Source: Variovorax boronicumulans (GTDB lineage Bacteria > Pseudomonadota > Gammaproteobacteria > Burkholderiales > Burkholderiaceae_C). Taken from it: DNA of 64,000 nucleotides. The notes under the pieces are model-generated. The model was not told the DNA's origin and searched no databases. It saw nothing but the letters and a program-made list of their open reading frames with translations. Of this stretch, positions 25,760 to 36,641 are shown one piece after another. The stretch's first letter is position 1. Each line of letters begins with the position of its first letter. The position numbers were made by a program, and so were the translations under genes. The stretch spans positions 186,001 to 250,000 of the forward strand of contig NZ_JAUSSG010000003.1 of NCBI RefSeq assembly GCF_030812215.1, read 5' to 3'.

Positions 25760-26146
25760 ATGAATGCCAAGACCGACTTCGCCGAACTCGCCGACCGCTA
25801 CGTCGCCCTCTGGAACCTGACGGACGCCGGCGCCCGCCGCGACGCCATCGCCGCGCTGTGGGTGCCCCAGGGCGAGCACTACGTGCGCACGCTGCAGGCC
25901 AAGGGCTACGAGGCGCTGGCGCAGCGCGTCACCGGTTCGCATGAAAAGAACGTGCGCGACGGCGGCTTCCGCTTCATCGCCACCGGCGATGCGCAACTGC
26001 TGCGCGACACCGTGATGTTCCATTGGCAGATGGTCCCCGCCGCGGGCGGCCCCGTGGCTGCGCTCGGGCTCGAGTTCCTGCTGCTGGCCGAAGACGGCCG
26101 CATCGCCATCGACTACCAGTTCATCCTGCCGACCCCCGCCGTCTGA
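25760..26146 (+). CDS. SnoaL/NTF2-like protein
   Basis: A 128-residue protein with an N-terminal helix DFAELADRYVALWN and a beta-rich second half typical of the SnoaL-like cone fold. An AGGAG site precedes the ATG with good spacing. Such proteins can be small isomerases or binding proteins; no catalytic function can be assigned. It is followed 78 bases later by the DHA2 exporter, and together they face the AraC regulator. Confidence 0.75.
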   Translation: MNAKTDFAELADRYVALWNLTDAGARRDAIAALWVPQGEHYVRTLQAKGYEALAQRVTGSHEKNVRDGGFRFIATGDAQLLRDTVMFHWQMVPAAGGPVAALGLEFLLLAEDGRIAIDYQFILPTPAV

Positions 26147-26224
26147 TCGCCTGAAGAAGAAGCCAGACCATGACCTTCGAGGTCATTGCCGCAGCGCGCC
26201 CTCACACCAACACTCGAGTCCATC

Positions 26225-27688
26225 ATGACGCAGTCAAACATCGCCGTTCCGGCGGCATCGCCTTCATCCACGGCTGGCGAGAACGCCAGCGCGGCCAAGC
26301 CCGGCTCGCTGGCCCTGTGGGTCATGCTCAGCGGCACCTTCCTGGTGGTGCTGGACTTCTTCATCGTCAACGTCGCGTTGCCCTCGATGCAGCGGGAGTT
26401 GCTCGCGAGCACCGCGACCTTGCAGCTGGTGGTGGCCGGCTACGGCCTGGCCACCGCCGCGGGCCTGATCACCGGCGGCCGGCTCGGCGACCTCTTCGGG
26501 CGCCGCCGCATGTTCATGCTCGGCCTGTTGCTGTTCACGCTGGCCTCGGCGGCCTGCGGCTTTGCGCCGAATGCCGAGTTGCTGGTGGCTGCCCGCGTGC
26601 TGCAGGGCCTGGCCGGTGCGCTGCTGCAGCCGCAGGTGCTGGCGATGATCGGCCTGGCCTACACCGGCGAAGACCGTGCGCGCGCTTTCGCGGCCTACGG
26701 GCTCACGCTGGGGCTCGGCGCCACGCTGGGGCAACTGGTGGGTGGGCTGCTGATGCATGCGGACCTGGCCGGGCTCGGCTGGCGCAGTTGCTTTCTCATC
26801 AACGTGCCCATCGGCCTCCTGGCCCTTGCGCTCGCACCGCGCGTCATTCCGCCGCTCAGGAACGGCAGCGCGAGCAGGCTCGATCTGGTCGGCATGCTGC
26901 TCGTGGCGGCGGGCTCCGTCGCGGTGGTGCTGCCGCTGGTGGAAGGGCGCGAGCAGGGCTGGCCGCTGTGGAGCTGGCTGTGCCTCGCCGCCGCATTGCC
27001 GCTGCTTGCCGCATTCGGATTCCAGCAGCGCCGCCTTGCCGCAGCGGGCGGCGCTCCGCTGGTGGCACCCGCGCTGCTCGGGAACCGTCGCTTCGTCATG
27101 GGGCTCATCACCACGCTGGCCTTCTACGTGGGCAATGCGTCGCTGTATTTCGTGCTGGCGCTGTACCTGCAGCAGGGCCTGGCATTGGACCCGCTGAACT
27201 CGGGCATCGTCTTCACGTCATTGGCGATCGGTTTCTTCGCGACCTCGATGGCAGGTGTGCGCCTCGCACGCCGCTTCGGCGGCCAGCCGCCCATTGCCCT
27301 CGGCGCGCTCGTGCTCGCAGCGGGGCATGCGCTGCAGTTCGTCAACGTTGCGGGATGGGCCGGCCATGCGTATGTGGTCGCCTGGATGGTGCCGTTGCTC
27401 CTGGTACAGGGCGCGGGGCTCGGCATGGTGATGGCGCCGCTGGTGTCCACCGTGCTCGCTGGGTTGCCGCCGCAGCATGCGGGCGTGGCGTCGGGTGTGC
27501 TGTCGATGGTGCAGCAGGCGAGCAACGCGCTGGGGGTGGCGCTGATCGGCATCCTGTTCTATGGACGGCTGGGCAGCGCACCGGACGCGGCCGGCTATGA
27601 CGCCGCATTCGGCGTCGCGCTGGTATACCTGACGGTGTCGGCGCTGGTGGTGGCGGTGTTGCATCGCAGCGCAATGCAGCAGCACTGA
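26225..27688 (+). CDS. MFS drug exporter, DHA2 (14-TMS) family
   Basis: A 487-residue membrane protein with about 14 hydrophobic helices. The family motifs LDFFIVNVALPSMQRELLAS (motif D1) and GRLGDLFGRRRMFM (motif A) are present, with motif C-like glycine-rich helix 5 (GLTLGLGATLGQLVGG). It probably expels small toxic compounds using the proton gradient. It lies downstream of the SnoaL-like gene and is likely under the divergent AraC regulator. The start chosen is the ATG at 26225; an ATG at 26186 is possible. Confidence 0.9.
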   Translation: MTQSNIAVPAASPSSTAGENASAAKPGSLALWVMLSGTFLVVLDFFIVNVALPSMQRELLASTATLQLVVAGYGLATAAGLITGGRLGDLFGRRRMFMLGLLLFTLASAACGFAPNAELLVAARVLQGLAGALLQPQVLAMIGLAYTGEDRARAFAAYGLTLGLGATLGQLVGGLLMHADLAGLGWRSCFLINVPIGLLALALAPRVIPPLRNGSASRLDLVGMLLVAAGSVAVVLPLVEGREQGWPLWSWLCLAAALPLLAAFGFQQRRLAAAGGAPLVAPALLGNRRFVMGLITTLAFYVGNASLYFVLALYLQQGLALDPLNSGIVFTSLAIGFFATSMAGVRLARRFGGQPPIALGALVLAAGHALQFVNVAGWAGHAYVVAWMVPLLLVQGAGLGMVMAPLVSTVLAGLPPQHAGVASGVLSMVQQASNALGVALIGILFYGRLGSAPDAAGYDAAFGVALVYLTVSALVVAVLHRSAMQQH

Positions 27689-27787
27689 CCGCGCGCAGTC
27701 GACGCCGCCAGGCCCGTGAGGCAGGCGTCCATCGCGAGGAACGATTCGACAGCGGCCGAGCACGGCCAACCCGTCACCCGAAAACCT

Positions 27788-28645
27788 TCAGGCCGCCGGA
27801 AGAAACTTCCTGACATGCGCAGCGAATGCCGCCGTCAATGCCGTGGGCGCGTCGCGGTCGAACGCCAGCGTGACTCCCACGCTCGGCAGATCGGGGAACC
27901 CCTGTTCCGGCGTGAGGATCTGCAGGTCGTCGGGCACCGCCGTGCGCGTCAGCACGATGACGGCCTGCCCCGAGCGCGCCATGCCGACCAGGCCCGAGAG
28001 GCTGCTGCTGGCATAAGCGAGCCGGTAGGCGCGGCCCGCGGCTTCCAGCGCCTGCCTCGGCAGCTTGTGGTCCAGCGCGTCCGGCGCGCCCAGCGCCAAC
28101 GGCAGTGGGTCCAGCGACGCGGCGATGCCGTCGCGGTGCGCCACCCACACCAGCGGCTCGCGGCGGATCACGTCGGCGCCGGCCGCATCGCCCGCCACCG
28201 ACACCAGCGCCAGGTCGACCGTGTGCCGCGCCAGCAGTTCGTGCAGCCGAGGCGTCGGCGCGCACATCACTTCCAGTTGAACCCGCGGATGCAGGCTCGC
28301 GAAGCTCTGCAGCAGGTACGGCAGGAACACGACGGCATAGTCGTCGGGGCAACTGAAGCGCAGCACGCCGGAGAGTTGCTCGCCGCGCAGTTCGGCCAGC
28401 GCCTCGTCGTGCTTGCGCAGCAGTTCGCCCGCGCGCACGAGGAGCCGCTCGCCGGTCGCGGTGAGCGTGACGCCGCGGCCGGTCCGATGCAGCAGCGGCT
28501 GCTCGACGATGCCTTCGAGCCGCTGCATCTGCATGCTGAGCGCCGACTGCGTACGCCCCACGCGCAGCGCCGCCTGGCCCAGCACGCCCGTCTCGGCGAT
28601 GGCGACGAAGCTGCGCAGGAGGTCGATGTCCAGCGACTGGCTCAC
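27788..28645 (-). CDS. dgdR: LysR-family regulator, DgdR-like
   Basis: A 285-residue LysR-type regulator with an N-terminal winged helix (DIDLLRSFVAIAETGVLGQA, then GRTQSALSMQMQRLE) and a C-terminal substrate-binding-like domain. It is divergent from dgdA. In Burkholderia cepacia, dgdR sits in the same place and represses dgdA, which supports the name. The start chosen is GTG 28645, preceded by AGGAG about 10 bases upstream. An ATG at 28675 adds 10 residues but has no ribosome-binding site. Confidence 0.82.
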   Translation of the reverse strand: MSQSLDIDLLRSFVAIAETGVLGQAALRVGRTQSALSMQMQRLEGIVEQPLLHRTGRGVTLTATGERLLVRAGELLRKHDEALAELRGEQLSGVLRFSCPDDYAVVFLPYLLQSFASLHPRVQLEVMCAPTPRLHELLARHTVDLALVSVAGDAAGADVIRREPLVWVAHRDGIAASLDPLPLALGAPDALDHKLPRQALEAAGRAYRLAYASSSLSGLVGMARSGQAVIVLTRTAVPDDLQILTPEQGFPDLPSVGVTLAFDRDAPTALTAAFAAHVRKFLPAA

Positions 28646-28665
28646 GGCATGAATTCTCCTGATAG

Positions 28666-30120
<1,455 letters not shown>

Positions 30121-30257
30121 CGGCCAGAGCAAGCAATCCCGCCCGCACCGCCATCCCGGCGGCGAAGCTCACGCAGTCGCCATCGCCTCCGGCACGCTAG
30201 GATGGCTTTCCCCAGGGCGACCGCTGCGCGAGCGGTTCGCTGAACACCAGGTGCGCC

Positions 30258-30587
30258 ATGGAATCCGAACTGAAATCGCTGGTCCAGGCCCTGCGCGACT
30301 TTGCGCAGGCCCGGGCCTGGGAGCCTTATCACTCCCCCAAGAACCTCGCCTCGGCGCTGTCGGTCGAAGCCGCCGAACTGCTCGAACATTTCCAGTGGCT
30401 CACCGAAGCGCAGAGCCGGTCGCTCGACTCCGCGAAGCGCGACGAGGTCGGTGCCGAGATGGCGGATGTGTTCCTCTATCTGCTGCAGCTCGCCGACAAG
30501 CTCGGCATCGACCTGATCGATGCGGCGCGGCAGAAGATGGTCGTCAACGCGCAGAAGTACCCGGTTCCCGTCGATCCACCCGCCTGA
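30258..30587 (+). CDS. MazG-like nucleotide pyrophosphohydrolase
   Basis: A 109-residue all-alpha protein with the MazG/RS21-C6 metal motifs EAAELLEHFQW and DEVGAEMADVFLYLLQLADK. Proteins of this size hydrolyse non-canonical or excess (d)NTPs, for example dCTP or 5-methyl-dCTP, as house-cleaning enzymes. It is preceded by a spacer of 137 bases after dgdA that holds only a weak hairpin without a T-run, so it may be transcribed separately. Confidence 0.87.
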   Translation: MESELKSLVQALRDFAQARAWEPYHSPKNLASALSVEAAELLEHFQWLTEAQSRSLDSAKRDEVGAEMADVFLYLLQLADKLGIDLIDAARQKMVVNAQKYPVPVDPPA

Positions 30588-30704
30588 GTACCTCCGTGTA
30601 CGCCACCCGGCGTATTTCCCCTTGTTGGTGCATTCCGCAGACTCCTCTCCATCGCCAGACAAGCGTCGGCGACAAGGTTCAACCCAACCGGAGCAGGAGT
30701 CCAC

Positions 30705-31973
30705 ATGCAACGTCGTTTCACACTCAAGGCGCTCACCGCCGCCGTCGCGCTGGCCAGCATTTCTGCTGCGCCCGCATTCGCTGCCGACACCATCAAGGTC
30801 GGCGTGCTGCACTCGCTGTCGGGCACGATGGCCATCTCGGAAACCGTGTTGAAAGACACGGTGCTGATGGCGATCGACGACATCAACAAGAAGGGCGGCG
30901 TGCTGGGCAAGCAGCTCGAGCCCGTGGTGGTCGACCCGGCCTCCAACTGGCCCCTGTTCGCTGAAAAGACCAAGCAGCTGCTCGGCCAGGACAAGGTCTC
31001 GGTGATCTTCGGCTGCTGGACCTCGGTGTCGCGCAAGTCGGTGCTGCCGGTGGTCGAGGAAATGAACGGCCTCTTGTTCTACCCCGTGCAGTACGAGGGC
31101 GAAGAGCTCTCCAAGAATGTGTTCTACACGGGCGCCGCACCCAACCAGCAAGCCATTCCGGCGGTCGACTACCTCATGAGCAAGGAAGGCGGCGGCGCCA
31201 AGCGCTGGGTGCTGCTGGGCACCGACTACGTCTACCCCCGCACGACCAACAAGATCCTGCGCGCCTACCTCAAGAGCAAGGGCGTGAAGGACACCGACAT
31301 CGACGAGAAGTACACCCCCTTCGGCCACAGCGACTACCAGACCATCGTTGCCGACATCAAGAAGTTCTCGGCCGGCGGCAAGACGGCGGTGGTCTCGACC
31401 ATCAACGGCGACTCCAACGTGCCCTTCTACAAGGAACTGGGCAATGCGGGCCTGAAGGCAAAGGACGTGCCGGTCGTCGCCTTCTCGGTGGGCGAGGAAG
31501 AACTGCGCGGCGTGGACACCAAGCCGCTCGTGGGCCACCTGGCGGCATGGAACTACTTCATGTCGATCAAGAACCCGACCAACACCGCCTTCATCAAGCA
31601 GTGGAGCGACTACGCCAAGGCCAAGAACATCGCCGGCCACAAGGACAAGCCGCTCACCAACGACCCGATGGAAGCCACCTGGATCGGCATCCACATGTGG
31701 AAGCAGGCGGTCGAGAAGGCCAAGTCGACCGACACCGACAAGGTGATCGCCGCGATGGCCGGCCAGACCTTCACGGCGCCGTCGGGCATCGTCTCCAAGA
31801 TGGACGAGAAGAACCATCACCTGCACAAGAGCGTGTTCATCGGCGAGATCAAGGCCGATGGGCAGTTCAGCGTGGTGTGGAAGACGCCGGGTCCTGTCAA
31901 GGCCAAGCCGTGGAGCCCGTACATCGAAGGCAACGACAAGAAGCCCGACTACCCGGCCGGCAAGTCGATGTAA
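30705..31973 (+). CDS. urtA: urea ABC transporter, substrate-binding protein
   Basis: A 422-residue periplasmic protein with a signal peptide cut near ISAAPAFA-A. It belongs to the HAAT/Leu-Ile-Val-binding fold, in the UrtA subgroup, recognised by KVGVLHSLSGTMAISET, IFGCWTSVSRKSVLP and GLLFYPVQYEGEE. It captures urea, or short amides, for the UrtBCDE importer. An AGGAG site precedes the ATG. The next gene, urtB, is separated by 156 bases containing a hairpin-rich repeat, so urtA may be expressed in excess over the permease genes. Confidence 0.96.
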   Translation: MQRRFTLKALTAAVALASISAAPAFAADTIKVGVLHSLSGTMAISETVLKDTVLMAIDDINKKGGVLGKQLEPVVVDPASNWPLFAEKTKQLLGQDKVSVIFGCWTSVSRKSVLPVVEEMNGLLFYPVQYEGEELSKNVFYTGAAPNQQAIPAVDYLMSKEGGGAKRWVLLGTDYVYPRTTNKILRAYLKSKGVKDTDIDEKYTPFGHSDYQTIVADIKKFSAGGKTAVVSTINGDSNVPFYKELGNAGLKAKDVPVVAFSVGEEELRGVDTKPLVGHLAAWNYFMSIKNPTNTAFIKQWSDYAKAKNIAGHKDKPLTNDPMEATWIGIHMWKQAVEKAKSTDTDKVIAAMAGQTFTAPSGIVSKMDEKNHHLHKSVFIGEIKADGQFSVVWKTPGPVKAKPWSPYIEGNDKKPDYPAGKSM

Positions 31974-31998
31974 ATCTTCGACAAGTCCCTTGCCTTGC

Positions 31999-32110
31999 TC
32001 CCTCTCCCTCTGGGGAGAGGGCGGGGTGAGGGCAACGGCGGTCGATGGGGCCGCCGCGCTCGTTTGAATGGCCCCTGGCCTTCACCCCAACCCTCTCCCC
32101 ATGGGGAGAG
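31999..32110. repeat. hairpin-forming inverted repeat between urtA and urtB
   Basis: Two local hairpins are present: CCCTCTCCC/GGGAGAGGG (32000-32008 and 32013-32021) and CTCTCCCC/GGGGAGAG (32093-32100 and 32103-32110). The two halves are also inverted copies of each other over about 21 bases (32012-32032 versus 32079-32100, with a gap and a few mismatches). It resembles dispersed REP-like intergenic repeats. It lies inside an operon and could stabilise the urtA message or reduce read-through. Confidence 0.65.
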
Positions 32111-32129
32111 CGGGCAACACGAATTCAAG

Positions 32130-33713
32130 ATGCTTCGACGAACCCTTCACTGCGCATTCGCCGCCATGCTGCTCATGGCAACGGCCGCCCACGCGCTGAC
32201 CGCCGACGAGGCCAAGGCCATCGCCTCCGGTGAATCCGAAGCCCGCATCGCCGCGCTCAACAGGGCCGTCCTCACCGCCGACGACAAGACCGCCGCGTTC
32301 ATCCAGGCGATGTCCGACGACGCCGTGAAGTACACCGAAGACAGGGTCTTCGTGATGAAGGACGACAAGGGGTTCGATCCGGTCACCGGTGCCGAGCTGA
32401 AGGTGCCCGACACCGCCGAGGACGTCGTCAACAACAACCTCATGCGCGGCGCGCTCGATGCCGCGCAGGCTGCGCTCAAGCTCACGAGCACCGACGACGC
32501 GGTGCGCGCCGAAGCCGCGCAGGCGCTCTTCAAGGAGCCCGACGAATCGCGCCTCCCGATGGTCGAGAAGGCACTGGCCGCCGAGACCAACCCCAAGATC
32601 AAGGCGCAGCTCGAGCTCGTGCGTGCCGCCAGCATGCTCACCAGCGCCGACAAGGCCAAGCGCCTCGCCGCGGCCAAGGAACTGGGCAACAACCGCAACC
32701 CCGACACCAAGCTGCTGCTGAACCAGCGCCTGGCCGACGAGACCGAGGCCGACGTGAAGACGGCCATCTCCGCCTCCATCGCCAACATCGACGGCGCGCT
32801 GGTCTGGGGCGACCGCATCAACGCCGTGTTCAGCGGCATCAGCCTGGGCTCGGTGCTGCTGCTCGCCGCGCTGGGCCTGGCCATCACCTACGGCCTCATG
32901 GGCGTCATCAACATGGCGCACGGCGAGCTGATGATGATCGGCGCCTACGCCACCTACGTGATGCAGGGCATCTTCCAGAAGTACATGCCCGAGGCGGCAT
33001 TTGGCTGGTACCTGGTCGCCGCGATTCCCGTGTCGTTCCTCGCATCGGCGCTCGTGGGTGCGGTGCTGGAGCGCGGCGTGATCCGCTTCCTCTACGGCCG
33101 TCCGCTCGAGACGCTGCTGGCCACCTGGGGCATCAGCCTGATGCTGCAGCAGCTCGTGCGCACGCTCTTCGGCGCGCAGAACGTGGGTGTTGAAAACCCC
33201 GGCTGGATGAGCGGCGGCTTCACGATGCTCAGCAACGTCACGCTGCCGTGGAACCGCATCTGCATCATCATTTTTGCGGTGCTCGTGTTGCTGGCAATGG
33301 GCTGGCTCATCGGCAAGACGCGCCTGGGTCTCTTTGTGCGCGGCGTGACGCAGAACCGCCCGATCGCCTCGTGCATGGGCGTGAACACCGCGCGCATCGA
33401 CACCTACGCCTTCGCGCTCGGCTCGGGCATCGCGGGCCTCGCGGGCTGCGCGCTGAGCCAGATCGGCAACGTCGGCCCCGACCTCGGCCAGAGCTACATC
33501 GTCGACAGCTTCATGGTGGTCGTGATGGGCGGCGTCGGCCAGCTCGCGGGCACCGTGTATGCGGCGCTGGGGCTGGGCATTCTCAACAAGTTCATCGAAG
33601 GCTGGGCGGGCGCGGTGCTCGCAAAGATCGCGGTGCTCGTTTTCATCATCATCTTCATCCAGAAGCGTCCGCAAGGGATCTTCGCGATGAAGGGTCGGAG
33701 CGCGGAAGCATGA
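32130..33713 (+). CDS. urtB: urea ABC transporter, permease UrtB
   Basis: A 527-residue protein with a signal peptide, an extracytoplasmic N-terminal domain of about 220 residues rich in helices, and then a LivH-like permease domain. The permease domain includes LGLAITYGLMGVINMAHGEL and VMGGVGQLAGTVYAALGLG. The long N-terminal domain is normal for UrtB and separates it from ordinary LivH. Its stop overlaps the urtC start (ATGA). Confidence 0.95.
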   Translation: MLRRTLHCAFAAMLLMATAAHALTADEAKAIASGESEARIAALNRAVLTADDKTAAFIQAMSDDAVKYTEDRVFVMKDDKGFDPVTGAELKVPDTAEDVVNNNLMRGALDAAQAALKLTSTDDAVRAEAAQALFKEPDESRLPMVEKALAAETNPKIKAQLELVRAASMLTSADKAKRLAAAKELGNNRNPDTKLLLNQRLADETEADVKTAISASIANIDGALVWGDRINAVFSGISLGSVLLLAALGLAITYGLMGVINMAHGELMMIGAYATYVMQGIFQKYMPEAAFGWYLVAAIPVSFLASALVGAVLERGVIRFLYGRPLETLLATWGISLMLQQLVRTLFGAQNVGVENPGWMSGGFTMLSNVTLPWNRICIIIFAVLVLLAMGWLIGKTRLGLFVRGVTQNRPIASCMGVNTARIDTYAFALGSGIAGLAGCALSQIGNVGPDLGQSYIVDSFMVVVMGGVGQLAGTVYAALGLGILNKFIEGWAGAVLAKIAVLVFIIIFIQKRPQGIFAMKGRSAEA

Positions 33714-34924
33714 GCAAGGTCACGTTGCCAACCAAAGGGCCGCTGTTGAGCGGCAAGGGCTGGACGGCCTTCTTCGTCGCACTCATCGTGGTGTGCGCGG
33801 TGGCGCCGGTGCTCAACATGTGGGTGCCGGCGGACAGCCCGCTGCACATGAGCGACTACGCGGTGGCACTGGTCGGCAAGATCATGTGCTACGCCATCTG
33901 CGCGCTGGCCATGGACCTGATCTGGGGCTACACCGGCATCCTCTCGCTGGGCCACGGCCTCTTCTTCGCGCTCGGCGGCTACATGATGGGCATGTACTTG
34001 ATGCGCCAGATCGGCCGCGACGGCAACTACAAGAGCGACCTGCCCGACTTCATGGTGTTCCTCGACTGGAAGACGCTGCCCTGGCACTGGACCTTCAGCG
34101 ACAGCTTCATCGCCACGCTGATCCTCATCGTCGCGGTGCCGGGCCTCATCGCCTTCGTGTTCGGCTTCTTCGCCTTCCGCTCGCGCATCAAGGGCGTGTA
34201 CTTCTCGATCATCACGCAGGCCATGACCTTCGCGGCGATGCTGCTGTTCTTCCGCAACGAGACGGGCTTCGGCGGCAACAACGGCTTCACCGACTTCAAG
34301 CGCATCCTGAACATCCCGATTGCCACGCAAGAGATGCGCATGACGCTGTTCGCGCTCACCGGCCTCACGCTGCTGGGCTTCTTCCTGTTCGCCAAGTGGC
34401 TCATCGGCAGCAAGTTCGGCCGCGTGCTGCAGGCCATTCGCGATGCCGAAACGCGCGTGATGTTCTCGGGCTACAACCCGCTGCCGTACAAGCTCACGAT
34501 CTGGGTCATCTCCGCCGTGATGTGCGGCGTGGCCGGTGCGTTGTACGTGCCGCAGGTCGGCATCATCAACCCGGGCGAGATGAGTGCGGCCAACTCCATC
34601 GAGATCGCGATCTGGGCTGCGGTGGGTGGACGCGCCACGCTGATCGGGCCGATCATCGGCGCGTTCATCGTCAACGGCGCGAAGAGCTGGCTCACCGTGG
34701 CCTACCCGGAGTACTGGCTGTACTTCCTGGGCGCCTTGTTCATTGCTGTCACGCTGTTCCTGCCGAACGGCATCGTGGGGCTGGTGAAGAAGTGGCTGTC
34801 AAGGGAGAAGACGCCAGCGGCCGAGCCTGTGCAGGAAGCAAGGCGCGCCGTGGCGGTAGAGCAGGGCGTCGAACCCGACGCGCTGAAGTCGCTGCCCGTG
34901 GATGCGAAGGGAGCCCGCGCATGA
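33710..34924 (+). CDS. urtC: urea ABC transporter, permease UrtC
   Basis: A 404-residue LivM-type inner-membrane permease. It has about ten helices, the family segment MDLIWGYTGILSLGHGLFF, and AAVGGRATLIGPIIGAF near the C terminus. The last 45 residues form a charged cytoplasmic tail. It overlaps urtB at its start and urtD at its end by ATGA, so the permeases and ATPase are translationally coupled. Confidence 0.95.
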   Translation: MSKVTLPTKGPLLSGKGWTAFFVALIVVCAVAPVLNMWVPADSPLHMSDYAVALVGKIMCYAICALAMDLIWGYTGILSLGHGLFFALGGYMMGMYLMRQIGRDGNYKSDLPDFMVFLDWKTLPWHWTFSDSFIATLILIVAVPGLIAFVFGFFAFRSRIKGVYFSIITQAMTFAAMLLFFRNETGFGGNNGFTDFKRILNIPIATQEMRMTLFALTGLTLLGFFLFAKWLIGSKFGRVLQAIRDAETRVMFSGYNPLPYKLTIWVISAVMCGVAGALYVPQVGIINPGEMSAANSIEIAIWAAVGGRATLIGPIIGAFIVNGAKSWLTVAYPEYWLYFLGALFIAVTLFLPNGIVGLVKKWLSREKTPAAEPVQEARRAVAVEQGVEPDALKSLPVDAKGARA

Positions 34925-35799
34925 CCCCCGACCTGATGGAAGCCGGCGCCGAGCGCGCGGCTCGCGCGAGCGGCATCCACTATGTGAGCGGCAGCACCGA
35001 ATCGGGTGGCCGCGAGGCCGGGTTCGGCCGCATCGCCACGCCGGGCGAAGTCGATATCACGCACGGCCGCATCCTGTACCTGGAAGACGTGAGCGTGAGC
35101 TTCGACGGCTTCAAGGCGATCAACAAGCTCTCGCTGGACATCGCGCCGGGCGAGCTGCGCTGCATCATCGGCCCCAATGGTGCGGGCAAGACCACGATGA
35201 TGGACATCATCACCGGCAAGACCCGGCCCGACTCGGGCACCGTGTTCTTCGGCAGCACCATCGACCTCCTGCGCCACCGCGAGGCCGAGATCGCCCAGCT
35301 GGGCATCGGCCGCAAGTTCCAGAAGCCGACGGTGTTCGAGCACCTCACCGTGTTCGAGAACCTCGAACTCGCGCTCAAGACCAACAAGGGCGTGCGCGCA
35401 TCGATGCTGTTCAGGCTCGACTCCGCGCAGAGCGACCGGCTGGCCGAAGTGCTGGAGACGATTCACCTGGCCGACAGCGTGTCGCGCCTGGCCGGCAACC
35501 TGAGCCACGGCCAGAAGCAGTGGCTCGAGATCGGCATGTTGCTGATGCAGGACCCGAAGCTGCTCTTGCTCGACGAGCCGGTGGCCGGCATGACCGACGA
35601 GGAAACCGCGCGCACGGCAGAGCTGTTCCTCACGCTCAAGGGCAAGCATTCGCTGATGGTGGTGGAGCACGACATGAGCTTCATCCGCACGATCTCCGAG
35701 ATCGTCACCGTGCTGTGCGACGGCTCCGTGCTCGCGCAGGGCACGCTCGATGAAGTGCAGGCCGACGAGCGCGTGATCGAGGTCTATCTGGGCCGCTGA
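34921..35799 (+). CDS. urtD: urea ABC transporter, ATP-binding protein UrtD
   Basis: A 292-residue LivG-type ATPase with Walker A GPNGAGKTT, signature LSHGQKQWLEIG, Walker B LLLLDEPVAGM, and the H-loop EHDM. A 45-residue N-terminal extension of low conservation precedes the nucleotide-binding domain. It overlaps the urtC stop and is followed 16 bases later by urtE. Confidence 0.95.
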   Translation: MTPDLMEAGAERAARASGIHYVSGSTESGGREAGFGRIATPGEVDITHGRILYLEDVSVSFDGFKAINKLSLDIAPGELRCIIGPNGAGKTTMMDIITGKTRPDSGTVFFGSTIDLLRHREAEIAQLGIGRKFQKPTVFEHLTVFENLELALKTNKGVRASMLFRLDSAQSDRLAEVLETIHLADSVSRLAGNLSHGQKQWLEIGMLLMQDPKLLLLDEPVAGMTDEETARTAELFLTLKGKHSLMVVEHDMSFIRTISEIVTVLCDGSVLAQGTLDEVQADERVIEVYLGR

Positions 35800-35815
35800 C
35801 GGAGGAATCGAAGCC

Positions 35816-36508
35816 ATGCTGACAGTCAAGAACATCCACCAGTACTACGGCGGCTCGCACATCCTCAGGGACGTGAGCTTCCAAGCCACGCTCGGCAAGG
35901 TCACCGTGCTGCTCGGCCGCAACGGCGTGGGCAAGACGACGCTGCTCAAGTCGCTGATGGGCCTCGTGCCCATCAAGAGCGGCAGCATCGAACTCGAAGG
36001 CAAGCCGATCCAGAAGGCCACGCCTTACGACCGGGCGAGGGCGGGCATCGGCTTCGTGCCGCAGGGGCGCGAGATCTTCGCGAGGCTCACGGTCGAAGAG
36101 AACCTGCGCATGGGCCTGGCCTACAAGAGCGGCAGCACGCCCATTCCATCGGAGCTGTTCGAGCTGTTCCCGGTGCTCAAGCAGATGATCAACCGGCGCG
36201 GCGGCGATCTTTCGGGCGGGCAGCAGCAGCAATTGGCCATTGCGCGGGCCCTTGCGCCCAAGCCCAAGCTCTTGATTCTCGACGAGCCCACCGAAGGCAT
36301 CCAGCCGAGCATCATCAAGGACATCGGCCGCGTCATCCGCATGCTGGCCGACCGCGGCGACATGGCCATCGTGCTGTGCGAGCAGTACTACGACTTCGCG
36401 CAGGAGCTGGCCGACGACTACCTCGTGATGGAGCGCGGCGAAGTCATCGCGCGCGGCCTGGGCAAGGACATGGAAGCGCAGGGCGTGCGCCAGCTCGTGG
36501 CGATCTGA
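35816..36508 (+). CDS. urtE: urea ABC transporter, ATP-binding protein UrtE
   Basis: A 230-residue LivF-type ATPase with Walker A GRNGVGKTT, signature LSGGQQQQLAIA and Walker B LLILDEPTEGI. The short form IHQYYGGSHIL at the N terminus is typical of UrtE. It completes the importer. Urease genes are not in the window, so the metabolic partner must be elsewhere. Confidence 0.95.
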   Translation: MLTVKNIHQYYGGSHILRDVSFQATLGKVTVLLGRNGVGKTTLLKSLMGLVPIKSGSIELEGKPIQKATPYDRARAGIGFVPQGREIFARLTVEENLRMGLAYKSGSTPIPSELFELFPVLKQMINRRGGDLSGGQQQQLAIARALAPKPKLLILDEPTEGIQPSIIKDIGRVIRMLADRGDMAIVLCEQYYDFAQELADDYLVMERGEVIARGLGKDMEAQGVRQLVAI

Positions 36509-36568
36509 TCGATTCTCGGCAGGGCCTGCGAGGCCTCGCCGATGCAGGGTCTTGGAATTTGCGTATCG

Positions 36569-36602
36569 GCCTCGATTCAGGGTTTACCCTAAAATTCGAG
36601 GC
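36569..36602. repeat. interrupted inverted repeat upstream of the MFS gene
   Basis: The outer arms GCCTCGA/TCGAGGC and the inner arms AGGGT/ACCCT form a bulged palindrome 40 bases upstream of the MFS start and 60 bases after urtE. No T-run follows. It may be an operator for the exporter or a weak terminator after urtE. Confidence 0.4.
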
Positions 36603-36641
36603 TGCCCGTCGCCGCCGGGCACCCCTCCCAGGAGCCTGGCC

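Noticed and set aside
30219..30237. Hairpin between dgdA and the MazG-like gene as a terminator
   Set aside because: The stem ACCGCT/AGCGGT is only 6 bp and no T-run follows.
30601..30704. Possible sigma54/NtrC control of urtA (TTGGTGCA resembles an NtrC half-site)
   Set aside because: Only one half-site is visible, and no TGGCAC-N5-TTGC promoter was found, so the evidence is too weak to call.
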